A stretch of 19,450 bases of DNA from Acidobacteriota bacterium (GTDB taxonomy: Bacteria; Acidobacteriota; Blastocatellia; Pyrinomonadales; Pyrinomonadaceae), in assembly GCA_020853255.1 (NCBI GenBank), contig JADYZI010000408.1, forward strand, positions 1 to 19,450. The letters run 5' to 3'. Shown here piece after piece: positions 8,675-16,048 of this stretch. Numbering within the stretch: the first letter of the stretch is position 1; each line of letters starts with the position of its first letter. The translations under genes were made by a program, and so were the position numbers. Below the pieces are notes generated by a model. It saw nothing but the letters and a program-made list of their open reading frames with translations. It did not search any database and was not told the origin of the DNA.

Positions 8675-9223
8675 ATGCATTGTCCACGCTGCGGCCAGCA
8701 GCAAGTTTCAAACGAGACGAAATTCTGTTCCAAGTGCGGTTTCCAGCTTGGGCTGATACCGGAGCTGCTCCAGCACGGCGGCACACTGCCGCAGCTTGAA
8801 TTGATCGAACAGAAACGAACGCTTTTCAATAAAAAGAACGGCGTAGGCTTTGGATTTCTATGGCTTATCCTCTTCCTCTTCTTCGCGGTCATGTGGGAGA
8901 TCCTGGACGCCGACCCGATGCCGGAGATCTGTGTTGCCACAGGTATTTTCGGATCTATTGCGATCCTATTGGGTTCGCTGATAATGCTGCCATCATCACG
9001 CCGGCCGGTAAAACGAGGGAATGATCTCGGCTTGCCGCGGCAGCAGCCCGAAATGATGCAGGGCCACGCGGCCGGCCAAGCCCTGCCGCCTCCGCAGCAA
9101 CAGCCCGCCGGTTTCTACACAGCGCCGCACGGTGCATGGCGAACACCCGATACCGGCGAACTGGCCGAACGCGGAAGCGTGATCGAAAATACCACCAAAC
9201 TCTTAAAACACGACGAAAGATAA
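8675..9223 (+). CDS. Zinc-ribbon membrane protein of unknown function
   Basis: A 182-residue protein. The ATG at 8675 was chosen because GAGGAGA precedes it by 4 bases and the zinc ribbon then begins at residue 3; the frame is open further upstream without support. Seen: Cys3-x2-Cys6 and Cys18-x2-Cys21 (a short zinc-ribbon finger), a charged linker, transmembrane segment 1 (about 57-77, rich in Phe/Leu), transmembrane segment 2 (about 85-106), then a cytoplasmic tail rich in Pro, Gln and Arg. This ribbon-plus-membrane layout is common in bacterial proteins of unknown role; the ribbon is often structural. It is not obviously linked to its neighbours. Confidence 0.75.
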   Translation: MHCPRCGQQQVSNETKFCSKCGFQLGLIPELLQHGGTLPQLELIEQKRTLFNKKNGVGFGFLWLILFLFFAVMWEILDADPMPEICVATGIFGSIAILLGSLIMLPSSRRPVKRGNDLGLPRQQPEMMQGHAAGQALPPPQQQPAGFYTAPHGAWRTPDTGELAERGSVIENTTKLLKHDER

Positions 9224-9275
9224 AGCTTCCCGTGTTTCGGTCGAATCAGCCCCTTGATCCGAACAATTTAGGCTC

Positions 9276-9569
9276 CAATTCATCTTTTTATGGTCGCAAT
9301 TCGACAAATTCAAGCGACAATTCGATAAATTCAAGTCACAATTCGATAAATTCAAGTCACAATTCGATAAATTCAAGTCACAATTCGAGAAATTCTAGTA
9401 ACAATTCGAGAAATTCTAGTCACAATTCGGGAAATTCATGCCACAATTCGGGAAATTCAAGTAACAATTCGGGAAATTCAAGTAACAATTCGGGAAATTC
9501 AAGCAACAATTCGGGAAATTCAGGTCACAATTTGAAAAATTTAGGCCCCAATTCGTTTTATTGCGGCCT
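9276..9569. repeat. Minisatellite: about 14 tandem copies of a 21-bp unit
   Basis: The consensus unit is CAATTCGATAAATTCAAGTC plus A. Eleven well-conserved units run in perfect 21-base register from 9297 to 9527, flanked by degenerate units at 9276-9296 and 9528-9569. Units 2 to 4 are identical, which indicates recent duplication. Later units form sub-families: GAGAAATTCTAGT in units 5-6, GGGAAATTCAAGT in units 7-10. Because 21 is a multiple of 3, one frame stays open on the + strand (Asn/Ser-rich heptads), but the frame at 9136 starts inside the zinc-ribbon gene and has no ribosome-binding site. I treat the array as non-coding. It lies between convergent genes. Confidence 0.9.
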
Positions 9570-9592
9570 AAATTGGATGTATTAGCGGCCTG

Positions 9593-9731
9593 ATCCAGTT
9601 GCGATCGGCCATTTTCCGGCGGATTCGAGGTGAAATATCCACTATCCGCCATTCACTGGATAGCGGTCAAAGGATAGCTGTCAGAACCGCGATCGATCTT
9701 TGGCCGAATGGATAATCAAAAAGAGCAAGGC
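9593..9731. other. Convergent intergenic spacer
   Basis: Together with the minisatellite this makes about 508 bases without a supported gene between the zinc-ribbon gene (+) and the gamma-glutamyltransferase gene (-). The part right of the array holds GGATAGC twice (9659-9665 and 9673-9679) and a weak CTATCC/GGATAG inverted repeat. No convincing terminator was found for either convergent gene. Confidence 0.4.
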
Positions 9732-11453
9732 CTAATACCCAACGGCGGCCCCGTCGCTTCTTGAGTCGATCGCACCAAGCCTGACACCATCCTTGTCGAT
9801 CATTATCGCCGTCGCGGAAGCAATATTTCCCGGGCGGTCCACGAATTTGTGGCCGAACGAGCTTAGGATGCTGATCGTATCGGCGGACAGGCCGTATTTT
9901 TCGTAATAGATCTGATCAGGCAGCCATTGATGATGTATCCGCGGCGCGTCGATCGCCTGTTGGATATCCATATCAAAATCGATAACATTTATAACGCTTT
10001 GGACCACGGCCGAAATTATCCGCGGGCCGCCGCGGGCGCCAAGTGCGAACCATGGCGAACCGTCTTTTCGCAAAACGATGGTCGGCGTCATCGACGACAA
10101 CGGACGCTTGCCGCCTTCGACCTTGTTCCGCTCACCCTGGATCAGGCCGAACATATTTGCTTTTCCCGGACGTGCGGCAAAGTCGTCCATTTCATCGTTC
10201 AGCAAAACGCCTGTTCCCTTTGCGGTTACGCTTGAGCCGTACAGATCGTTGATCGTGTATGTGTTTGAAACAACCATGCCCGCCGGATCGACGACCGTAA
10301 AATGCGTCGTCTCAGTTCCCTCTGAAATATTCATCTCGCCGGGTTTGAGCGTAGCGCTCGGCGTGGCCTTCTTTGCATCGAACGAGTTCATCCGCTGTTC
10401 AGCGTAAGTTCGCTTAACAAGTGTCGCAACGGGAACATCGGCAAAATCGGGGTCCGCCATATATTCGGACCGATCGGCAAACGCACGCCGCGAGGCTTCG
10501 GCATAAAGATGAAGCTCGGCCGACGAATTGAATCCCATCGACTTTACGTCAAAGGGTTCCATCATATTCAGTATCTGCAGCATTACGATACCGCCTGAGC
10601 TTGGCGGCGGCATTGTAATGATCTCGTATCCCCGATATGTGCCGCGGAGCGGTTCGCGTTCCTTTGCCGTGTAGTTCTTCAGGTCGTCGAGCGTGATCAG
10701 GCCGTTGTTTGCCTTCATATCGTCGGCGATCAAGCGGGCGGTTTGGCCGGTATAAAACTCGCGTGCGCCGTCCTTTTCGACCCGGGCAAGCGTTGCCGCA
10801 AGGTCAGGCTGCTTAAAAAGATCTCCTTCCTGATAATACTTGCCGTCATTCAGAAAAATTCGGTTGCTGTCCGGATAGCGCGACAGCGTATTGCGATAGG
10901 CGTGAAGCAGATTGGCAAGCCGATATGAAAGTATGTACCCGTCGGCGGCTAACTTTCGGGCCGGTTCAACGAGGTCCGCCCATTTGATCTTGCCCGAACC
11001 GTATTTCTTGAACGCAAGATCGAACCCGGCCAGGGTTCCGGGAACACCCGACGCACGGTAACCAACGGTCGAACCGCCTTCGCCTTCTATAGTTTTGCCG
11101 TCCTTGCCGATAAAGACGTCGCGGTCCGCGGCCTTTGGAGCCATCTCGCGGTAATCGATCGCGAATGCCTTCCCGTCCGGCCGTCTGATCAGCATAAATC
11201 CACCGCCGCCAATATTTCCCGCCTCAGGATAAACAACCGCCAACGCAAGCCCGACCGCTATCGCCGCATCCACCGCGTTGCCGCCCTTTTTCATCACTTC
11301 CGCACCGATCTGCGAGGCCAGCACATGCTGCGATGCAACCATCACATGCTTTCCCCGCACCGGTTCAGGCGACGCCCCAACACCCGCGACCGGCAAAACC
11401 GCCAACGAGAAAACAATAAATACCGCCTGAAACACTCTTATACGATTGTTCAT
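9732..11453 (-). CDS. ggt: Gamma-glutamyltransferase (glutathione hydrolase), periplasmic
   Basis: A 573-residue N-terminal nucleophile hydrolase that removes or transfers the gamma-glutamyl group of glutathione and related compounds in the periplasm. Seen: a signal peptide (about 1-27, ending near GVGA), the large-subunit motifs GGNAVDAAIA (58-67) and GGGGFMLIR (82-90), and the self-cleavage site before Thr382 (TTHFTVVD), which becomes the catalytic nucleophile of the roughly 190-residue small subunit. Also seen are PLSSMTPT (451-458), the oxyanion segment GARGGPRI (472-479) and APRIHHQWLPD. Length and motifs are complete. The start at 11453 lacks a clear ribosome-binding site. Its ATG overlaps by ATGA the stop of the Rhs remnant reading into it. 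The Rhs-derived DNA begins about 78 bases upstream, so the native promoter may have been displaced. Confidence 0.95.
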   Translation of the reverse strand: MNNRIRVFQAVFIVFSLAVLPVAGVGASPEPVRGKHVMVASQHVLASQIGAEVMKKGGNAVDAAIAVGLALAVVYPEAGNIGGGGFMLIRRPDGKAFAIDYREMAPKAADRDVFIGKDGKTIEGEGGSTVGYRASGVPGTLAGFDLAFKKYGSGKIKWADLVEPARKLAADGYILSYRLANLLHAYRNTLSRYPDSNRIFLNDGKYYQEGDLFKQPDLAATLARVEKDGAREFYTGQTARLIADDMKANNGLITLDDLKNYTAKEREPLRGTYRGYEIITMPPPSSGGIVMLQILNMMEPFDVKSMGFNSSAELHLYAEASRRAFADRSEYMADPDFADVPVATLVKRTYAEQRMNSFDAKKATPSATLKPGEMNISEGTETTHFTVVDPAGMVVSNTYTINDLYGSSVTAKGTGVLLNDEMDDFAARPGKANMFGLIQGERNKVEGGKRPLSSMTPTIVLRKDGSPWFALGARGGPRIISAVVQSVINVIDFDMDIQQAIDAPRIHHQWLPDQIYYEKYGLSADTISILSSFGHKFVDRPGNIASATAIMIDKDGVRLGAIDSRSDGAAVGY

Positions 11454-11530
11454 AACCGTTTGAATCTACCAGATTCCAACAACCAGCACCACCGCAAACC
11501 CATCGCCCGAACGTCGCTCGCCGCCAGACC

Positions 11531-12078
11531 TCCTAAGATGTCAAACGCCGTGTATTCGGTTGTCGAGCGGCCAACTCCCGTGCCGTTTGTCAGCTTTATC
11601 AGCTTGCCCTTCGCGTTCGGCAGATTGTCGTAGAAATAGCTTACATCCGGCGTGGCCTGATAGTTCGGCGGCGTGGAGCCAGTAAGAGAATAATTCCTGT
11701 TGGTCACGCGATTCAGGGCATTATAGCCATAGTCGGTTTTTACGCCTCTCGCATCAACCTTGCTCGTCAAATTCCCGTTGTTGTCATAGACGTAGCTTAT
11801 CGTACCGCTTTCGGGATTATTGGCGGATTTCAGCCGCGAGAGAGAATCATAAACAAACGTCCGCGTCTGGACGCAACTCTGCACAGCAAGCCCGCTTGTT
11901 CCGTCCCGATGCCGTTCTGCGTAACGCTCAAAAGATTATTCAAAACGTCATAAGCATAATTCGTTGGCTGATTCGGCGCGGCTGTGCTGCCCAATTGTCC
12001 GCTCGCGTTCGGTTCATCTACGCGGGTCAACTGCCCAAGAGCGTTCGTGATCGACCGCCGCTGTTTCCGGACCGAAGA
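11531..12078 (-). pseudogene. Rhs/YD-repeat remnant (module D), frameshifted
   Basis: Two adjoining frames together match residues about 124-300 of the large Rhs gene at 12613-15450. The first reads KQRRSITNALGQL at about 12065 and RVDEPNASGQLGS; the second reads SCVQTRTFVYDSLSRLKS, then YDNNGNLTSKVDAR, to TTEYTAFDILG. A one-base shift at about 11890-11905 separates them. The match is also at DNA level: 36 bases at 11531-11566 are identical to 14548-14583. Homology stops abruptly at 11531 on the gamma-glutamyltransferase side and near 12075 on the IS side. No Rhs core end, toxin tip or start remains, so this is a dead fragment. The frame runs out at 11450, just over the ggt start. Confidence 0.85.
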
Positions 12079-12313
12079 TCAGTGCGGCCTTTTTTAGGAT
12101 CTCGCATTCTATGTCGAGATCCATGATCCGTTTCCGCATAGCCAGCTTCTTGGCATCAGTCTCGCCGTCCGCCGTCGCCACCATTTTCCGCTTCCACCGG
12201 TACAGCACGTTCTCATTTACCCCCATCTCCCGCGAGGTCGAAGCCATCGTCTGCCTAGTCAAATATTTCCGGATCACCTCTTTCTTGAACGCCAGATCAT
12301 AACTCTTTCTCAT
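12074..12313 (-). pseudogene. IS3-family transposase OrfA, 3'-truncated
   Basis: MRKSYDLAFKKEVIRKYL opens a helix-turn-helix typical of IS3 OrfA (SREMGVNENVLYRWKRKM), followed by the leucine-zipper-like stretch with DLDIECEILKKAALIFG. OrfA should continue a little further and be followed by OrfB with the DDE domain. Instead, from about 12074 the DNA is Rhs-derived (module D), so the last 20 codons are read out of frame in Rhs sequence. OrfB and the distal inverted repeat are missing. The element therefore cannot transpose on its own; it marks a deletion or recombination between an IS copy and Rhs DNA. Confidence 0.8.
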
Positions 12314-12324
12314 TTACTCATTCT

Positions 12325-12342
12325 AAGAGATTTTTATCTCTT
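12325..12342. other. Hairpin between IS remnant and module C membrane protein gene
   Basis: AAGAGAT (12325-12331) and ATCTCTT (12336-12342) form a perfect 7-bp stem around TTTT. It lies 20 bases after the stop of the small membrane protein gene. It could end the module C transcript, although it lacks a following T-run, or be part of the IS end. Confidence 0.35.
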
Positions 12343-12361
12343 GTTTCATTAGAGCCTTCCA

Positions 12362-12616
12362 TCAATCGGTACGTCTGGAAATAAAGCCGAAAATACCTAC
12401 GTTCAACAAGACCCCGATTAAACTGCCGACGGATATTATCAGATTCCCGTTCACTGTAGCGTGAACAATAAGGCCACTTAACATCATCAACGGAATGCTC
12501 CACGGAACTCCAAGAAGGTTTAACACGATCTCGAAATCCCATAGATATGAAATCACAGCAAGCCCGACATAAATGCACGGGATTATTATTTTCAGCCCAA
12601 TCTTTCCTTCGCTCAT
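12362..12616 (-). CDS. Small three-TM membrane protein, putative immunity protein of module C
   Basis: An 84-residue, very hydrophobic protein with three predicted membrane helices (about 8-26, 29-52 and 57-80) and short charged ends. Its ATG overlaps the stop of the Rhs gene as ATGA, with GGGAGAAGAG immediately upstream, so translation is probably coupled to the toxin. No family was recognised. Position directly behind an Rhs tip, the coupling and the membrane location suggest an immunity protein. That would suit a toxin acting on lipids or at the inner membrane. The DNA is A+T-rich compared with the Rhs core. An alternative is an unrelated orphan membrane protein. Confidence 0.7.
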   Translation of the reverse strand: MSEGKIGLKIIIPCIYVGLAVISYLWDFEIVLNLLGVPWSIPLMMLSGLIVHATVNGNLIISVGSLIGVLLNVGIFGFISRRTD

Positions 12617-15450
12617 CTCTTCTCCCTCTTCTTTTTGTCCAAAGGCCCCTCATATACCTCTCGTCCATCAGGGTAAACGGTGACGACTCCTAAATCATCA
12701 ATCACTACGGTCGGGAGGGAGAGGCCGTCGATCGGCCCACTAAACTCAAAACGTGCATTGGCAAATATTCCGAGTCCTCTTTTTAAGGCGTCTTTTCCGA
12801 AGATACCTTCATACGCATTGCGCTGAAATTGAATTTGTTGATTCAGCTGAGTTTGCGTAATTACCTCTTCTTGCTTGGAATGATCTAACACCTCTTTTCT
12901 AAAAAAAGCGCATGCAACCAGATTGGTACCTAGGGACAACGCGCACGCCAAAAAGTTCTTGTCATCGTAGACCTGAAACCCGTGAGCAGGCGAGCCAATA
13001 TCTTGTCCCGTATGCGAGAATGCTCCGAAATACCAGTGTTTCGACAAAGAATCTGACACTTCACCAATTCTAATTGCATCCGGCATTGGAGCAGTTATCA
13101 CCCCGATAACGCACTCGAATGGCCCTTGACTCGGCTTACACATCCCGTGCTGATTGGCATAATAGCCGAGAACAGTCGTCGGCATGTCGACCGAATAGCT
13201 TCCGTCCTGCATTCGCTGCATCTCTTGCTTGCTCAATCCGGGAAGCGAAAGTAAAAATATCAAGTTGTGGATTTCTGTAGGCCATTTTCCGTTTCTATCA
13301 ACGAACCTGTACGGCGAGTTAATCGCGTAAACATACTTATTTAGGGTTTGGGGATTTATTGGGGAAACTTGCCCGACCGGATCGACCGAACTGAACCGTC
13401 CGAGATAACTTCCATAGTATCGTGCGCCGGCGAAATCCAACCCATTTTCCATGTCCCGTTCATAGGCGGTGAATTGCTTGCGTACAGCATCGTCTGAGTA
13501 GCCAAGACCAGGGATTCGCTGGCTGGTGGCGATTTCTTCACCAAACGGGTGGTAGTCGTGACGTGATGTGACGGTTCCGGTGGCGTCGGTGTTGATGCGC
13601 GGGGAGCCGAGGTGGTCGTTTGTCAGATAGCTGATCTTTGCGGAGGCTGGCGGTTCGACGATTGTGGAATACTCCGCGACAAGTTTTCCTACCGCGTCAT
13701 AGACGAAGATCGTAACCTCGCCGGTGCCCGGGACGATCTTTTTGACCCGCTTGCCGTCGCCGTCGTAGAAATACTGGCCGACAAGTCCTTGGGCATTGTT
13801 TACCCGAACCTGCTTGTTTTCGGCGTCGTAGATGAAGGTCCGGTTCTCGGCGTCGGTGGTCGTGTTTCCCGAATTGTCGAACAGATAGCCGTCGCTCGCC
13901 TTCAATTTGTTGTCTGAAACATTCGCACTCGGATTGCACACTGCCGTTGGACAGCCAGTCGGGATCGTCGTCGTGCGGTTCAACGTCGTGTCGAAGGTCC
14001 TGTTCCCATATCTATCATAAACAAAAGTCTGCTTCCATGTTTCCGTGGTGCCGATCATCTCCTTTGCGTCGTTCAAGCGATTCAGGCTGTCGTAAGTGTA
14101 TGTTTGAGTCGCTGTGAATCCTTGATTAGCCCCGACCGTTGGAACGGTGATCGTTTGACTTAACACATTTCCGTTGTTATCGGCGTTCCCGCTTGTGTTG
14201 TAAGTGTAGTTGAGTTTGAGTAAATTCTGCGACGAAGCGCTCGATCCGAGGCCGATCTGCGTCGGCTGTAGTCGGCTGTTGAACTGCGTCGTCTCCCATT
14301 TGCCGTTTCCGAGCCGCATTCCCGTTACCGCTCCGGCGGCATTGTAGGTGAAGGCATTTGCGTAGTTTCGGAATGTGTCGTTTGCCTTGCGGCTTTGGAC
14401 TTGCATCAGATCACCGTCGGCCCCGAGCGTGTTCCTGACCACACGCCCGCTCGGATAAGTTTCCTCGATCAGCGCACCGGACAGATTGTAAACATATCCC
14501 GTCGTATAAGCCGTCCCGTCGGTTGTCTGTTTATGTCCCGTCACACGTCCTAAGATGTCAAACGCCGTGTATTCGGTTGTCGAACTGTTGGCTCCCGTGC
14601 CGTTTGTCACCTTTATCAGCCTGCCTTTCGCGTTCGGCAGATTGTCGTAGAAATAACTAACATCCGCCGTCTCCGAACCGCTCGGCTCGTTTGTGTAGTT
14701 TCTGTTCGTAACCCGATTCAGAGCGTCATAAACATAGCTCGTCGTGATACTCCGGGCATCCACCTTGCTCGTCAAATTCCCGTTGTTGTCATACCCATAC
14801 TGGATCAACCCGCTTTCGGGATTCGTCGCCGATTTCAGGCGCGAGAGGGCGTCGTAGGTGAATGTCCGGGTTTGGGTACAGGTCGAGGCTCCGCCGCATT
14901 CGGCGGTCGTGTTGCCTTCCTGCAATACGGTCGCAAGATTATTGAGCGTGTCGTAAGTATAAAGCGTCGGTTGGTTTGGGCTGGTGATCGAGCCGAGGCT
15001 GCCCGTTGCGCTGCTGTTGTCGGGTTCATCGACGCGGATGAGTTGGCCCAGTGCGTTAGTAATGCTCCGTCTTTGTTTGTCGGCTTGATCTTCGACGGTG
15101 ACTACGATTCCGATCTGGCTGCCGGTTGTAGCTAGGCCGTAGAATGTTTCCACTTCGGCGTTGTCGGGTGATTTGACCTTGAACACTCGCCCGGCGGTGT
15201 CGTAGAAGTTTTCCGTCCAATAGACCGTTTCGCCCGTTCGGTACGGGTTGCTTGTCTTCCACGGCCTGCCATACGAATCGAATTGCGTCTCGACAAACAC
15301 ATCGCCCGCCGAATCCACGCTTTGCGTCTTTATCGCCCGCCCAAGCCCGTCGGCCCAGGTGTACGCTTCCTTCCAGTTTGTCGCATCGATCTGCGAGCGC
15401 ACTTTTACAAATCTCTGCGAAGCGGGAAGCTGGCCGGTCGCGTCGGGCAA
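12613..15450 (-). CDS. Rhs/YD-repeat protein, N-terminally truncated, with HxxxDxxxPxH tip (module C)
   Basis: 945 codons. Residues 1-600 are YD repeats (for example YDALSRLKSATN, YDNNGNLTSKVDAR, YDALNRVTNR). The conserved Rhs core (DHLGSPR at 613, ARYYGSYLGRFSSVDP at 676) ends at about 718. The variable tip, about 225 residues, contains EIH (His728), KHW (His805) and HTGQDIGSPAH (His813, Asp817, His823). HxxxDxxxPxH is the exact zinc-ligand spacing of phospholipase C and S1/P1 nucleases, so a zinc-dependent hydrolase is inferred, of lipid or nucleic acid. No signal or Rhs N-terminus exists. The first possible start, TTG at 15450, is only four codons after the in-frame stop of the preceding lipoprotein gene, so this reads as a displaced fragment. 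A hand count of one 60-base block gives 23 G+C in the tip (12841-12900) against 39 in the core (13561-13620). Confidence 0.85.
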   Translation of the reverse strand: MPDATGQLPASQRFVKVRSQIDATNWKEAYTWADGLGRAIKTQSVDSAGDVFVETQFDSYGRPWKTSNPYRTGETVYWTENFYDTAGRVFKVKSPDNAEVETFYGLATTGSQIGIVVTVEDQADKQRRSITNALGQLIRVDEPDNSSATGSLGSITSPNQPTLYTYDTLNNLATVLQEGNTTAECGGASTCTQTRTFTYDALSRLKSATNPESGLIQYGYDNNGNLTSKVDARSITTSYVYDALNRVTNRNYTNEPSGSETADVSYFYDNLPNAKGRLIKVTNGTGANSSTTEYTAFDILGRVTGHKQTTDGTAYTTGYVYNLSGALIEETYPSGRVVRNTLGADGDLMQVQSRKANDTFRNYANAFTYNAAGAVTGMRLGNGKWETTQFNSRLQPTQIGLGSSASSQNLLKLNYTYNTSGNADNNGNVLSQTITVPTVGANQGFTATQTYTYDSLNRLNDAKEMIGTTETWKQTFVYDRYGNRTFDTTLNRTTTIPTGCPTAVCNPSANVSDNKLKASDGYLFDNSGNTTTDAENRTFIYDAENKQVRVNNAQGLVGQYFYDGDGKRVKKIVPGTGEVTIFVYDAVGKLVAEYSTIVEPPASAKISYLTNDHLGSPRINTDATGTVTSRHDYHPFGEEIATSQRIPGLGYSDDAVRKQFTAYERDMENGLDFAGARYYGSYLGRFSSVDPVGQVSPINPQTLNKYVYAINSPYRFVDRNGKWPTEIHNLIFLLSLPGLSKQEMQRMQDGSYSVDMPTTVLGYYANQHGMCKPSQGPFECVIGVITAPMPDAIRIGEVSDSLSKHWYFGAFSHTGQDIGSPAHGFQVYDDKNFLACALSLGTNLVACAFFRKEVLDHSKQEEVITQTQLNQQIQFQRNAYEGIFGKDALKRGLGIFANARFEFSGPIDGLSLPTVVIDDLGVVTVYPDGREVYEGPLDKKKREKR

Positions 15451-15462
15451 ACTAAAGTAAAC

Positions 15463-16017
15463 CTACTTTCCTTGGTCGGGGCATTTCATGCTTGCAAATT
15501 CTCCCCAGCCAGTAAAGTCGCCCCGACCATCGCCCTCAATCCCAAATTCCAAAGCATCCCTGGTAGAATAGCTATAAATATCGATAAATTGAGCCCCGTC
15601 ATCGGACTGCCTGTCGTTCCTGAAGATCAGCAGATTGAATCTGTCAAGGGAACTGAATTCTGGGCTTCTCTCTAATTCGATTAATATAGCCGTACCGGTG
15701 TAAACTTGCCTGCTTCCGAGTTCCTTATATGAAACGCTTCCACTTCCGCTTAAATTGAAAAACTTACTTTTATCGATTTCGACCGCTCCACCCTTTAGCC
15801 CCCCCCAACAGCCGATGTAGTCAGATGAACGCGGCCTCGGATTAATTAGAGTGCCCTCGGGACTATGAGAGGTGGTGGGCGCGGGTGACGTTTTCTCGAA
15901 ACCATTTGGACCGACACCATTCCGATTTTCCCTAGACGAGGAGACTCTGTTTTGATCGCATCCGAAAAGACTAAGACATAAGGTGGCTAGAACTACAAAA
16001 CCTTGACAAAATGACAT
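15463..16017 (-). CDS. Lipoprotein, putative immunity protein to the GH24 tip (module B)
   Basis: A 184-residue protein. Start taken at 16017: MSFCQGFVVLATLCLSLFGC is a lipoprotein signal with lipobox LFGC and Cys20, and TTAGAGG lies 8 bases upstream. The frame stays open to 16125, but that part overlaps the Rhs gene and would bury the signal. After a Ser/Thr/Pro/Asn-rich tether (about 25-65) comes a beta-rich domain (DYIGCWGGLKGG, then FNLLIFRNDRQ and FTGWGEFASMKCP). No known lysozyme-inhibitor family was recognised. It begins 31 bases after the Rhs-lysozyme stop, so it is the obvious immunity candidate. A membrane-anchored periplasmic protein is what a peptidoglycan-cutting toxin would require. 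Its TAG stop is in frame with, and four codons from, Rhs module C. Confidence 0.75.
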   Translation of the reverse strand: MSFCQGFVVLATLCLSLFGCDQNRVSSSRENRNGVGPNGFEKTSPAPTTSHSPEGTLINPRPRSSDYIGCWGGLKGGAVEIDKSKFFNLSGSGSVSYKELGSRQVYTGTAILIELERSPEFSSLDRFNLLIFRNDRQSDDGAQFIDIYSYSTRDALEFGIEGDGRGDFTGWGEFASMKCPDQGK

Positions 16018-16048
16018 ATTGTTCGCCTCTAACCTCTCCAGAGTACGG

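Noticed and set aside
9276..9569. Possible CRISPR array
   Set aside because: The units are contiguous 21-mers with no unique spacers and no cas genes are near.
9136..9585. Open frame of 149 codons through the minisatellite giving Asn/Ser-rich heptads on the + strand
   Set aside because: It starts inside the zinc-ribbon gene, has no ribosome-binding site, and stays open simply because the unit length is a multiple of three. Kept as a repeat, not a gene.
9416..9652. Open frame on the - strand giving NFPNCYL-like repeats
   Set aside because: Same repeat-driven openness; it ends as soon as the CTAG-containing unit variant appears, and shows no start signal.
12318..12668. 116-codon - strand frame overlapping the module C membrane protein
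   Set aside because: Arg-rich, out-of-frame reading of the membrane protein and Rhs end. The 12362-12616 frame has the ribosome-binding site, the ATGA overlap and clear membrane helices.
15448..15450. TTG as a true start of Rhs module C
   Set aside because: No ribosome-binding site; homology to the Rhs repeat region starts at the very first codons, and the N-terminal part of an Rhs protein is missing. A recombination junction explains it better.
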